Positions 6,803-14,405 of a DNA stretch of 23,776 nucleotides are shown here, piece after piece. The position numbers and the translations under genes are program-made. Under the pieces are notes generated by a model. That model was not told the origin of the DNA. It saw nothing but the letters and a program-made list of their open reading frames with translations, and did not search any database. Every line of letters starts with the position of its first letter. The first letter of the stretch is position 1. Source of the DNA: Mageeibacillus sp. UBA5734 (GTDB lineage: Bacteria; Bacillota; Clostridia; Saccharofermentanales; UBA5734); assembly GCA_002419365.1 (NCBI GenBank), contig DIGA01000104.1:1-23776 (forward strand), given 5' to 3'.

Positions 6803-7201
6803 ATGCGCGTGATCGTAACCAGTACAGGATCAACGATCGATTCCCAGATGGATCCCCGGTTTGGCCGGGCCGAGTATTTTTTAATTGTTGATCCAGATAC
6901 GATGAAAACAACGGCGATAGACAATGCGTCCCGTCATGCTTCGGGAGGCGCTGGCATTGCCGCTGCTCAGGCGATCATTGACGCCCGGGTTGATGCCCTG
7001 GTGACTGGTCATCTGGGCCCCAATGCCCTGAACGTTCTGCGAGATACAAAAATTGCCCTTTATGAAGGTGTTCCGTCGACCGTTGCCGAAAATCTAAACC
7101 AGCTCAAAGCTGGGCAGTTGAAGCCCGTTTCTGCCAGTGGTTCGTCTTATCCTGGGCAGGGCGGAGGTCTGGGGCAAGGCCGACGTGGAGGCCAGTTGTG
7201 A
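6803..7201 (+). CDS. ORP/NifX-like dinitrogenase Fe-Mo cofactor family protein
   Basis: This 132-residue protein is a stand-alone member of the MTH1175/NifX/NifB-C-terminal family, small proteins that bind Mo- or Fe-containing clusters. Conserved features are an N-terminal beta strand, the segment DPRFGRAEYFLIVD (about 17-30), GGAGIAAAQ (48-56) and DALVTGHLGPNA (64-75). Its C-terminus is a Gly-rich tail (GQGGGLGQGRRGG). In Desulfovibrio the orange protein of this family carries a Mo-Cu-S cluster. The DPRFG here replaces the usual SEHFG, so it lacks that His. The ATG at 6803 is chosen for AGGTGA upstream; a GTG at 6794 lies within that site. The stop overlaps the next start (GTGA). First gene of the operon. 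Confidence 0.88.
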   Translation: MRVIVTSTGSTIDSQMDPRFGRAEYFLIVDPDTMKTTAIDNASRHASGGAGIAAAQAIIDARVDALVTGHLGPNALNVLRDTKIALYEGVPSTVAENLNQLKAGQLKPVSASGSSYPGQGGGLGQGRRGGQL

Positions 7202-8028
7202 GAATTGCGGTCCTGAGCGGCAAAGGTGGGACTGGTAAAACCACAGTCGCAGCCAGCCTGGCTTTGGTGACAGCCAATAGCCAATACATCGACTGCGACG
7301 TGGAGGAACCTAATGGGTTTCTGTATTTAACGCCCGAATTCTCCCGCTCTTCTGTTGTCAAAGTCCGCGTGCCTCAGATTGACGAGTCGATCTGCACGCT
7401 TTGTGGCGCTTGTGCCCGGATCTGCCAGTTCAACGCCCTGGCCGTGACACCCAAGCGGGTCCTGACCTTTTCCGAGCTCTGCCACCACTGTGGTGCGTGC
7501 TCACTCGTCTGTGAAGCAGGGGCCATTACGGAAGTCGACCGCCGGATCGGTGTGATTGAGGCTGATGCCGTTGGATTTGCTGTCCAAGGACAACTGGATG
7601 TGGGTGAACCAGTCGGGATACCGATCCTGGATAACCTCAAGATTTGGATTGATCCAGACCGCACAGCCTTTCTCGATTGCCCGCCCGGCGCTTCTTGTGC
7701 CGTCGTACACTCGCTCGAAGACTGCGATTATGCCATCTTGGTGACAGAACCGACGCCTTTTGGCTTGCACGACCTTGAAATTGCAGCTGAGCTGGTCAAA
7801 ACCATGGGCATCCCTGCCGGGATCGTGCTCAACAAAGCTGGCAATGACAATTCCATCATCGAAATCTTTGCTGCCGAACATCATCTGCCGATTCTACTCA
7901 AGATACCTTACAGCCGTAAAATCGCCACCGATTATTCGAATGGAGTTCTGCCTGTCCAGGCCAGTTCCGAATGGGCGTACCTGTTTGGCGAGCTGGCAGC
8001 CAGACTGCCCGGATTGGTTCGGGGGTGA
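7198..8028 (+). CDS. MinD-superfamily ATPase with inserted 2[4Fe-4S] domain (copy 1)
   Basis: This 276-residue P-loop ATPase has the deviant Walker A SGKGGTGKT (7-15). A bacterial ferredoxin domain is inserted at about 60-110, with two complete motifs (C66, C69, C72, C76 and C95, C98, C101, C105). DCPPGASCAV (about 160-169) is the Walker B/switch region. Proteins of this build are encoded next to ORP/NifX-like genes in anaerobes and are inferred to help build or load a metal-sulfur cluster. It starts with GTG, overlapping the previous stop by 4 bases; GGAGG stands 7 bases before it. It is followed 4 bases later by a paralogue, and the two probably form a heterodimer. Confidence 0.9.
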   Translation: MRIAVLSGKGGTGKTTVAASLALVTANSQYIDCDVEEPNGFLYLTPEFSRSSVVKVRVPQIDESICTLCGACARICQFNALAVTPKRVLTFSELCHHCGACSLVCEAGAITEVDRRIGVIEADAVGFAVQGQLDVGEPVGIPILDNLKIWIDPDRTAFLDCPPGASCAVVHSLEDCDYAILVTEPTPFGLHDLEIAAELVKTMGIPAGIVLNKAGNDNSIIEIFAAEHHLPILLKIPYSRKIATDYSNGVLPVQASSEWAYLFGELAARLPGLVRG

Positions 8029-8032
8029 AGTC

Positions 8033-8899
8033 ATGAAGCAGATTGTCTTTATCAGTGGCAAGGGCGGGACAGGTAAAAGCACCCTGGTCGCTTCTCTGGG
8101 GCATCTGGTCCAGAACAAAATGCTGGCCGATTGCGATGTTGATGCCCCCAACCTGCACTTGCTGCTGGGGGGCGCAGAATTGTTCCGGGCTGATTATTCT
8201 GGTGGCAAAAAGGCTGCCATTGATCCGAGTGTCTGCATCGCCTGTGGCAGGTGCCGGGAAGTATGCCGCTTTAACGCCATCAGACCGGACTCTGTCGTAT
8301 CCAGTATGTCCTGCGAGGGATGTGCCGCCTGTACCGTGGTTTGCCCCGTCGATGCAATCATACTAAGCGATGTTAAAACCGGCCAGACCTATGTCCATGA
8401 GACCGCTCTGGGCCGTTTTGCCCATGCCCGGCTGGCCATTGGGGCTGATGGCTCTGGCAAGCTGGTCACTCAAGTCCGGAAGAATTTGTCCGATTTCCAG
8501 CAAAATGAAGCGTATGTCTTGATTGACGGCTCGCCTGGGATTGGCTGCTCCGTCATCTCATCCATCACAGGTACGGACGCCGTGGTGGCAGTCGCCGAGC
8601 CGACACCGACAGGACGGCATGACCTGGACCGGGTCCTGTCCACGGCAGAACATTTCAAAGTCCCGGCCTATGTCTGTATCAACAAATACGACCTCAATCC
8701 AGCCGTCAGCGCACAAATTGAATCTGACTGCCAAAACAGGGATATTCAAATCATCGGTAAAATCCCATTTGAACCAATGGTTGTAGATGCCTTGCAAAAA
8801 GGGCTGACACCTGTAGAGGCCAAGATCCAGACAGTTATAAAACCCATCGAGCAACTGTGGCAGCACTTGACGGATGCGTTGGCACAGCAGGGCCGATAA
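8033..8899 (+). CDS. MinD-superfamily ATPase with inserted 2[4Fe-4S] domain (copy 2)
   Basis: This 288-residue paralogue of the preceding gene has Walker A SGKGGTGKST (8-17) and DCDVDAPN (33-40). Its inserted ferredoxin domain has C68, C71, C74, C78 and C94, C97, C100, C104. The switch II motif is DGSPGIGCSV (about 165-174). The role is as for copy 1: ATP-driven work on a metal-sulfur centre, inferred from family context. The ATG at 8033 is chosen because it is the first codon of the MKQIVFISGKGG strand-loop and has GGTGA 4 bases before it; the reading frame is open further upstream but that part is inside copy 1. The gap to copy 1 is 4 bases, so coupled translation and equal amounts are expected. 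Confidence 0.9.
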   Translation: MKQIVFISGKGGTGKSTLVASLGHLVQNKMLADCDVDAPNLHLLLGGAELFRADYSGGKKAAIDPSVCIACGRCREVCRFNAIRPDSVVSSMSCEGCAACTVVCPVDAIILSDVKTGQTYVHETALGRFAHARLAIGADGSGKLVTQVRKNLSDFQQNEAYVLIDGSPGIGCSVISSITGTDAVVAVAEPTPTGRHDLDRVLSTAEHFKVPAYVCINKYDLNPAVSAQIESDCQNRDIQIIGKIPFEPMVVDALQKGLTPVEAKIQTVIKPIEQLWQHLTDALAQQGR

Positions 8900-8918
8900 C
8901 CAGAAAGTAGGAAGAGCC

Positions 8919-9476
8919 ATGGGCAGACCGATCAAATGGCGCCGCGTCAGTCAAATGCCTGAAGTCCTGGAATTCCAGCCAGTCGGTGCAGCTGATCCTG
9001 CCATGCTGGTCAACGTCCTCCTGATTGAAGAATTGGAAGCCGTCCGTCTCAAGGATCTTGAGGGACTGGAACAGGAAGCTTGCGCGGACCAGATGCAAGT
9101 CTCACGGCCAACATTCCAGCGCATCCTGATGAATGCACGCCAGAAAATTGCCGACAGCCTGGTCCATGGCAAAGGGATCCGGATCGAAGGCGGTACCTTT
9201 ACGCGCAATGTCTGCCCAGTCCATTGCCTGGCCTGTGGCAAGATCTGGGTGGAAAGCATTGAAATCCTGCGCCAGGAGAAATCACACTATCACTGCCCGG
9301 ATTGCGGTTCGGGCCGGATTGTCTGCGCTCCGGATTTTGAACCAGGCAATCCACGCCGACAAGGCCAAGGGGCTGGATGCAGGCGCAACTGCTGGCGCAA
9401 GGCCTTGAATGAGCAACTCAGTCAAGAAGAAAGCGAGGTGCAAGACCATGCTGCAAATCACCCTTCTGACGGATGA
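8919..9476 (+). CDS. DUF134 family DNA-binding protein (copy 2)
   Basis: This 185-residue paralogue of the protein at 5330 has the same order: MGRPIKWRRV, then EELEAVRLKDLEGLEQ, then a helix-turn-helix around 50-77 (QVSRPTFQRILMNARQ), then CxxC pairs C103/C106 and C126/C129 plus C99 and C136. Copies 1 and 2 share SRPTFQRIL and KIADSLV almost unchanged. Its C-terminus is longer (about 30 residues rich in Gln, Glu, Arg) and ends inside the next gene, overlapping it by 29 bases. The ATG at 8919 has GGAAGA just upstream; an earlier in-frame start would sit within the ATPase gene. It probably senses a metal or redox state and controls this operon, an inference from position. Confidence 0.88.
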   Translation: MGRPIKWRRVSQMPEVLEFQPVGAADPAMLVNVLLIEELEAVRLKDLEGLEQEACADQMQVSRPTFQRILMNARQKIADSLVHGKGIRIEGGTFTRNVCPVHCLACGKIWVESIEILRQEKSHYHCPDCGSGRIVCAPDFEPGNPRRQGQGAGCRRNCWRKALNEQLSQEESEVQDHAANHPSDG

Positions 9477-10284
9477 CAGCGTTCGCAAGCGCGGCCTTCT
9501 GGCAGAACACGGACTTTCCTTGTGGATCGAAAGCGACCGGCACAAGATTTTGTTCGATACCGGACAAACCGATGTCTATCTGAAAAACGCCCAGATGCTC
9601 GGCCTGGATTTAGAACAGGCACAGGCGATTGTGATCAGCCATGGTCATTATGATCACGGCGGAGGACTGGCCTGGTTCCCTCTGCGGGAAAACGGCCCCC
9701 GGGTCTATCTCCACCCGGAAGCCACTTTGCCCAAATTCAGCCTGGCCAAGAACTTGGAGGAGCCGCATCGCCCGGTTGGACTGCCCTGGCGGATCGACCA
9801 GATCCAGCACCTGGACCAGATTGTGACCTACAATACTTCCACTTTGTCCATCGCAGACAACCTGTATCTCTGTGCCGAAATCCCGGCTGTGACCGACTTT
9901 GAACCAGTTAACACCAGTCTGCTGGTTGAAAAAAACGACCAGGTCCAGGTCGATGCCATGCATGATGAGCAAGTCCTTGTCTGCACGTGCAAAAAGGGCT
10001 TGGTGGTTGTGGTTGGCTGCAGTCATCCTGGCATCGTCAATATTCTCAAATATGTCCATCTGTTTTTTTCTGAGCAGCCGATCCATGCAGTCATCGGAGG
10101 CATGCATCTGGAAAATGCCAGCCCAGTACGCCTGCAGCAGACCATCGACTACTTCCGGCAGATGGGTATCACCAAAGTTGTTCCCTTGCATTGCACGGGT
10201 TCTCAGGCTGTCTGGACCATGAAACAACAGCTGGGCGATGTCGTCATTTCGGCCAGTGCCGGAGACCGGATTACGCTGGGCTGA
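9448..10284 (+). CDS. Metallo-beta-lactamase-fold hydrolase (COG1237-like)
   Basis: This 278-residue protein has the MBL-fold metal motif SHGHYDHGGG (H65, H67, D69, H70) and later ligands H193 (GCSHPG), H220 (GGMHL) and H248 (PLHCTG), enough for a two-metal site. The overall pattern, with a GCSHPGIVNIL segment and a final PLHCTG, fits the COG1237 group. One characterised relative of that group is an enzyme of methanopterin synthesis (RFA-P-type); the substrate here is unknown. The start at 9448 has GAGGTG 7 bases upstream and overlaps the DUF134 gene by 29 bases, so it belongs to the same operon. A hydrolase is not part of the classical Desulfovibrio ORP set as I know it. Confidence 0.88.
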   Translation: MLQITLLTDDSVRKRGLLAEHGLSLWIESDRHKILFDTGQTDVYLKNAQMLGLDLEQAQAIVISHGHYDHGGGLAWFPLRENGPRVYLHPEATLPKFSLAKNLEEPHRPVGLPWRIDQIQHLDQIVTYNTSTLSIADNLYLCAEIPAVTDFEPVNTSLLVEKNDQVQVDAMHDEQVLVCTCKKGLVVVVGCSHPGIVNILKYVHLFFSEQPIHAVIGGMHLENASPVRLQQTIDYFRQMGITKVVPLHCTGSQAVWTMKQQLGDVVISASAGDRITLG

Positions 10285-10327
10285 TCGAAAGCCTACGAAC
10301 TCATAATAACCAGGAGAGAGAAATCAT

Positions 10328-11581
10328 ATGTCAGATTCCCATCGCGCAGCTGCGCACAGTAAAAATCCGGATTTTGATCTGGAAAACAATCCCAATAACA
10401 CCATTCGCCGTGTCATCGCTGTTGTCAGTGGCAAGGGTGGCGTTGGCAAGTCGATGGTGACCAGTTTGCTGGCTGCTGCCATGCAACGGACTGGGCAAAA
10501 GGTCGGTATCCTCGATGCCGACATCACGGGACCATCAATCCCCAAGTTGTTTGGTGTCCAGAACCAGCGCCCGGTGCCAACTGAAGCCGGTTTATTACCG
10601 GTTGTATCAAAGCATGGCATGCAAGTCATGTCGATCAATGTCCTGCTCGATGATGCCGAATCACCAGTGGTCTGGCGCGGCCCGATCCTGGCCAATACCG
10701 TCAAGCAATTCTGGACAGATGTCATCTGGGGCGATCTGGACTTCATGTTCCTCGACATGCCACCGGGGACAGGCGATGTGCCACTGACTGTTTTTCAGTC
10801 GATTCCCCTGGACGGCATTGTCATCGTCACATCACCGCAAGACCTGGTATCCATGATCGTCAAAAAGGCTGTCAACATGGCCAAGAAGATGGATATCCCG
10901 ATCATTGGCATCGTTGAGAATATGAGCCATGTCATATGCCCTGGCTGTGGCGAAACGATCAAAATCTTCGGTGACAGCGTGACTGAGGAGTTGGCGCTCG
11001 AATGGGGGATCCCCTTCCTGGGTAGCCTGCCGATTGATCCGCGCCTGACTGAGCTCAGTGACAAAGGCCAGATCGAGTCCGCAGCGATTGACTATCTGGA
11101 CAAGGCGATCATAGCCATGAAGAAAATCCCTGCCAAGGGCGAACCTGAAACCGATACAATTGCCCCAGCCGAAGAAACCGCACCTGCCAGCGCGCAGGGA
11201 AGCACACAGGAGGTAACCGTGAAAAAGATCGCCATTGCTGCAGAGGGTCACTCTGTCTGTGAACATTTTGGCCACTGCGAAGGATTCAACATCTACACCA
11301 CCCAGAACGGTGCGATTATCGCCCAGGATTTCCTGGCCAACCCAGGTCACAAACCAGGCCTGCTGCCCAATCTGCTCAATGACCAGGGGGTCCATGTCGT
11401 GATCGCCGGTGGCATGGGTGCAGGTGCGATTGATATTTTCAATGAAAAGGGCATTGATGTCATCACGGGCGCACGCGGCATGGTCGATCAGACGATTGCG
11501 ACCTATCTCGACGGCAAATTGCTCTCGACCGGCTCGGTTTGCCACGATCATCAGCACGCAGGGGACTGTGGCGGACACTGA
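10328..11581 (+). CDS. Mrp-ORP fusion: Mrp/NBP35 ATPase with C-terminal NifX-like domain
   Basis: This 417-residue protein has an Mrp/ApbC/NBP35 ATPase domain (about 27-265) with Walker A SGKGGVGKS (34-42), DADITGPS (63-70), DMPPGTGD (143-150) and the cluster-bridging CPGCG (C204, C207). Then comes an Ala/Glu/Thr-rich linker (about 266-297) and a NifX/MTH1175 domain (298-400, EHFGHCEGFNIY). The last residues are Cys/His-rich (C405HDHQH, C414GGH). Mrp-ORP proteins are described as Fe-S cluster carriers of anaerobes. AGGAGA precedes the ATG. A perfect AGGAGGT inside the gene at 11208-11214 is followed by an in-frame GTG at 11219, exactly where the NifX domain begins; see separate entry. Last gene of the operon. 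Confidence 0.93.
   Translation: MSDSHRAAAHSKNPDFDLENNPNNTIRRVIAVVSGKGGVGKSMVTSLLAAAMQRTGQKVGILDADITGPSIPKLFGVQNQRPVPTEAGLLPVVSKHGMQVMSINVLLDDAESPVVWRGPILANTVKQFWTDVIWGDLDFMFLDMPPGTGDVPLTVFQSIPLDGIVIVTSPQDLVSMIVKKAVNMAKKMDIPIIGIVENMSHVICPGCGETIKIFGDSVTEELALEWGIPFLGSLPIDPRLTELSDKGQIESAAIDYLDKAIIAMKKIPAKGEPETDTIAPAEETAPASAQGSTQEVTVKKIAIAAEGHSVCEHFGHCEGFNIYTTQNGAIIAQDFLANPGHKPGLLPNLLNDQGVHVVIAGGMGAGAIDIFNEKGIDVITGARGMVDQTIATYLDGKLLSTGSVCHDHQHAGDCGGH
11208..11221 (+). promoter_or_regulatory. Internal ribosome binding site and GTG start within the Mrp-ORP gene
   Basis: AGGAGGT (11208-11214), four bases, then GTG (11219-11221) in the same frame as the fusion. The product would start MKKIAIAAEG, the usual N-terminus of free NifX-like proteins, and be 121 residues long (11219-11581). 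This is the strongest ribosome site in the operon. Confidence 0.6.
11219..11581 (+). CDS. Possible separately translated ORP/NifX-like domain (nested, in frame)
   Basis: Nested in the same frame as the Mrp-ORP gene, this would make a 121-residue free NifX/MTH1175 domain with SEHFG-like CEHFGHCEGF, the GGMGAGAIDIF segment and the Cys/His tail. The case rests on the internal AGGAGGT and on the codon position at the domain edge. It may simply be a relic of the fusion of two former genes, still usable or not. It is listed as a possible second product, not as a separate gene. Confidence 0.45.
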   Translation: MKKIAIAAEGHSVCEHFGHCEGFNIYTTQNGAIIAQDFLANPGHKPGLLPNLLNDQGVHVVIAGGMGAGAIDIFNEKGIDVITGARGMVDQTIATYLDGKLLSTGSVCHDHQHAGDCGGH

Positions 11582-11644
11582 GCCAACATCAGTCACTCGG
11601 TTTCCATCCTGTTCTGACTTTTCACACGTTTTTCTGACAATTTC

Positions 11645-11700
11645 AACACATCTTCTGTTTATGCTTGGGATTATCCAAAGCGAAACAGAGGATGTGTTTT
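11645..11700 (+). promoter_or_regulatory. Long hairpin at the start of the exporter operon, covering its ribosome site
   Basis: AACACATCTTCTGTTT (11645-11660) pairs with AAACAGAGGATGTGTT (11683-11698): 16 bp with one G-T wobble and a 22-base loop that can add a short inner stem (GCTTGG/CCAAAGC). The 3' arm contains GAGG (11688-11691), the only ribosome site before the ATG at 11704. The 3' arm is followed by TTTTCTT, so the structure may also terminate transcripts from the upstream operon. Confidence 0.65.
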
Positions 11701-11703
11701 CTT

Positions 11704-13119
11704 ATGAAACGATCAATCAAAATACCCTTGGTTATGAGCCTGATTCTGGCACTGTTACTGGCAGGGACAGCCTGTAGTTCGAGTGCCGAAAGTGAAGCTC
11801 CAAAAATCAGTGTCCAGGCAGTTAAAACAGGCGATCTCCTGATCGGCCAGTATGCCGATGGTCGAGTGGTCATTCCCTCGGCAGAGATCCAGTCACCCAT
11901 CGCAGGGACGATTGCAGAAGTACTCGTACAGCCAGGGCAGACAGTTGCTGCTGGAGAAAGCCTTGCCCGACTGGAAACAGGTGATTTGGAAGTTGCAGTG
12001 ACTGCTGCTGAGCTCGATGTCAAGAAAGCCGAAGAAAGCTTGAACGAGGCCAGACTCCAGCGGACTTACACCATTTCCTCCGAAGAAGTCAAACTGGTTT
12101 CCCTGGAACGGGAGATTTACGACTCGCGCTACAAGGCGATTGAGGATTATAACCAGCAGATTCTCAAAATCGAATACCTGAAAAATTCCGACCTGTCGGT
12201 TACCAATGCTGAAATTGCCCTGGAGCAGGCTGAGGAAGTCTATGATGACAATCCGACCTCGGTCAATGAGCTGGCGATCGATAAGGCCAGGACAGCACTC
12301 GATGAGGCGATCCAGACACGCGACTATAACCTCGCACTCGAAGAACAGAAACTGGTTCCGATCAAACGTGCCTATCTCGAAGCTCAGGCAGACATAGCCG
12401 ATGATTCGGCTATCTACACCGAATACAGCCAGAATTACGATATCCAGAAACTGAAAGTCGATTACCTCAGGCAATCGGATGCTGCAGTAACGACAGCCCA
12501 GTTTGCCCTCGAGGATGCCAAGGCTCGCCTGGCCCAAGCCCAGGAAGCCCTTTCTCAGACGGATATCAAAGCACCTGTCTCAGGCATCGTGAAATCCGTT
12601 GCTGTCGAGCCGGGGGATCTGGTTGCTGCCGCCACAGCCAGCAGCACGTCCAGTCTTCTGTCCATTGCCCAGACAGAGATGGTCCAGGTGACGGCGAATA
12701 TCACTGAGACCGATATTGCTGGCATCGCAGTCGGCCAGACGATGCGCATCACGGTCGATGCTCTGACTCTGGAAAACCAGGCTGGATCAGTCAGTGAAAT
12801 CAGTCTGACACCGAAAATCGACAGCACCGGGATTGTCACCTATCTGGTGACCGGTACCTTTACAGATCCCGATGCCCGCATCCTCGATGGTATGACGACA
12901 TTCGTCACCTTCATCAAGAAAGAAAAACCCGACGTCCTTTTAGTTTCCAACAAAGCTGTCTACATCAAAGACGCCCAGCAATATGTCACCGTCCAGAAAG
13001 AGGACGGCACCCTCGAAGAACGGGCCGTGACCTGCGGACTGACCAATGGCACCGTCAGTGAAGTTCTCGACGGCCTTGCAGTCGGGGAAAAAGTGGTAAC
13101 AGGTGGGATCGAGCGATGA
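11704..13119 (+). CDS. Lipoprotein periplasmic-adaptor subunit (HlyD/MacA-like) of an ABC exporter
   Basis: This 471-residue adaptor of the membrane-fusion-protein family has a lipoprotein signal (LLLAGTAC, Cys24). It has two biotinyl-lipoyl halves (about 55-92, PIAGTIAEVLVQPGQTV; and about 292-315, KAPVSGIVKSVAVEPGD), a long alpha-hairpin coiled coil between them (about 95-290, Glu/Leu/Ala-rich), and beta-barrel and membrane-proximal domains. It links the permease to the cell exterior; substrates are unknown. The ATG at 11704 is chosen because it begins the signal peptide and has GAGG 12 bases upstream, a rather long spacing inside a hairpin. It overlaps the permease gene by 4 bases (ATGA). 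Confidence 0.9.
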   Translation: MKRSIKIPLVMSLILALLLAGTACSSSAESEAPKISVQAVKTGDLLIGQYADGRVVIPSAEIQSPIAGTIAEVLVQPGQTVAAGESLARLETGDLEVAVTAAELDVKKAEESLNEARLQRTYTISSEEVKLVSLEREIYDSRYKAIEDYNQQILKIEYLKNSDLSVTNAEIALEQAEEVYDDNPTSVNELAIDKARTALDEAIQTRDYNLALEEQKLVPIKRAYLEAQADIADDSAIYTEYSQNYDIQKLKVDYLRQSDAAVTTAQFALEDAKARLAQAQEALSQTDIKAPVSGIVKSVAVEPGDLVAAATASSTSSLLSIAQTEMVQVTANITETDIAGIAVGQTMRITVDALTLENQAGSVSEISLTPKIDSTGIVTYLVTGTFTDPDARILDGMTTFVTFIKKEKPDVLLVSNKAVYIKDAQQYVTVQKEDGTLEERAVTCGLTNGTVSEVLDGLAVGEKVVTGGIER

Positions 13120-14354
13120 GACCCTCAGAAACCCTGCGTTCGGTGCTCCTGTCCGTTGCCAGCAACAAGTTCCGGGTTTTCCTGACCTCGCTGGGCATCA
13201 TCATCGGCACCTTCACGATCATTCTTGTGGTTGGCATCGGCAAGGCCGGCGAAGCACAGGTTGCCGATCAGTATAGCCGTCTCTCGGTCGAGAGCATCAC
13301 AATCGCCCGGGCTCGTGGCAGTGCCACCAGCAACACCACTGCAATCCTGACCAGGGATGAGGCGCTGGAAATGGCTGAGGTTCTGCCTCATGTCGAGGCG
13401 GTCGGCGTCAGCACTCGGACTTCCTCAGAGATCGCTGCCAATTCGATTTCGACCACTGCTACCGTCATGGGCATCAATGAAGCCTATGCCGGCATCACCC
13501 ACATCGAACCTCTGCATGGCAGTCTGTTCACGGATGAAGATTCCCTGATGCGCAGCCGTTACGCAGTCCTGGGCTACAATGTCGCGGATTACTTGTTCGA
13601 GGGCGATCTGGAGGCGGCGCTCGACCAGAAAATCCTGGTCAAAGGCGCTTCGTTCACCGTTGTCGGCGTGCTCGACCGCATTGGTGGCAGCGGTGGTATC
13701 TCCACTGGGGTCTCGGCCGATTCGACCTCGGCCGATGACCAGGTCTTCATCCCTTACGATGTGGCGATCAAATACACCTCTGGCACGACCCGATCCGGTG
13801 TGTCCAGTGCCGCCCAGGTCACTTTCATGGCGCTGGCCAGCGACATTGACAGTGTCCAGCTGGCTATCGGGGAGATCAAGGAATACATCGACGACACGAT
13901 CGGTGCCAGCGATGTCTACACCGTGACCGATGCCGGCAGTGTTCTCGAATCAGCCCAGGCCACGGCCCGGACGATGTCCTCGCTTCTGGTAGCGGTTGCC
14001 GCTGTCGTCCTTCTGGTCAGTGGCATCGGCATCATGAATGTCCTGATGGTTGCTGTCCAGGAACGCACCCGCGAGATTGGCATTTTGAAAAGCATCGGCG
14101 CCGCCCGCTCAACCATCCTGGTCGAATTCCTTCTTGAAGCCATTTTCATCAGTGCCCTGGGCGGACTTCTCGGCGCGGGACTCAGTTACCTGGCCCCGGC
14201 AGCCCTCGAATGGGCCGGGATCAGCTTCCTGGCCTCGGCGGACGGCATCCTGCTCGGTATCGGCTTCTCAGTGGTCACCGGTGTCATCTCCGGTTTCTAT
14301 CCAGCCGTCAAAGCGTCTGGACTCAAGCCGATCGACGCCCTGAATTACGAATAG
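13116..14354 (+). CDS. MacB-like ABC transporter permease (FtsX domain)
   Basis: This 412-residue permease has a MacB_PCD/FtsX layout: one N-terminal membrane helix (about 22-42), a large extracytoplasmic domain (about 45-280), then three helices (about 286-310, 335-359, 376-396). The signature QERTREIGILKSIGAARS follows the second helix, and the C-terminus is PxxxASGLKPIDALNYE, typical for the family. It carries no ATPase domain; that is encoded at 14990. Such mechanotransmission exporters move peptides, antibiotics or lipoproteins. The start overlaps the adaptor stop (ATGA), so the two are co-translated. Confidence 0.92.
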   Translation: MRPSETLRSVLLSVASNKFRVFLTSLGIIIGTFTIILVVGIGKAGEAQVADQYSRLSVESITIARARGSATSNTTAILTRDEALEMAEVLPHVEAVGVSTRTSSEIAANSISTTATVMGINEAYAGITHIEPLHGSLFTDEDSLMRSRYAVLGYNVADYLFEGDLEAALDQKILVKGASFTVVGVLDRIGGSGGISTGVSADSTSADDQVFIPYDVAIKYTSGTTRSGVSSAAQVTFMALASDIDSVQLAIGEIKEYIDDTIGASDVYTVTDAGSVLESAQATARTMSSLLVAVAAVVLLVSGIGIMNVLMVAVQERTREIGILKSIGAARSTILVEFLLEAIFISALGGLLGAGLSYLAPAALEWAGISFLASADGILLGIGFSVVTGVISGFYPAVKASGLKPIDALNYE

Positions 14355-14405
14355 CAATCCAGCTTTTCATCTAAATCTGACATTGAAAAAGAAAGGAATC
14401 CTCTC

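Noticed and set aside
6424..6924. Extended reading frame upstream of the ferredoxin
   Set aside because: The part before MAYKISD has no ribosome site and crosses the promoter of the divergent operon; a normal ferredoxin start is present with AGGAGG.
11582..11644. Separate terminator directly after the Mrp-ORP gene
   Set aside because: No stable stem with a T tract found; the hairpin at 11645-11698 is the first candidate.
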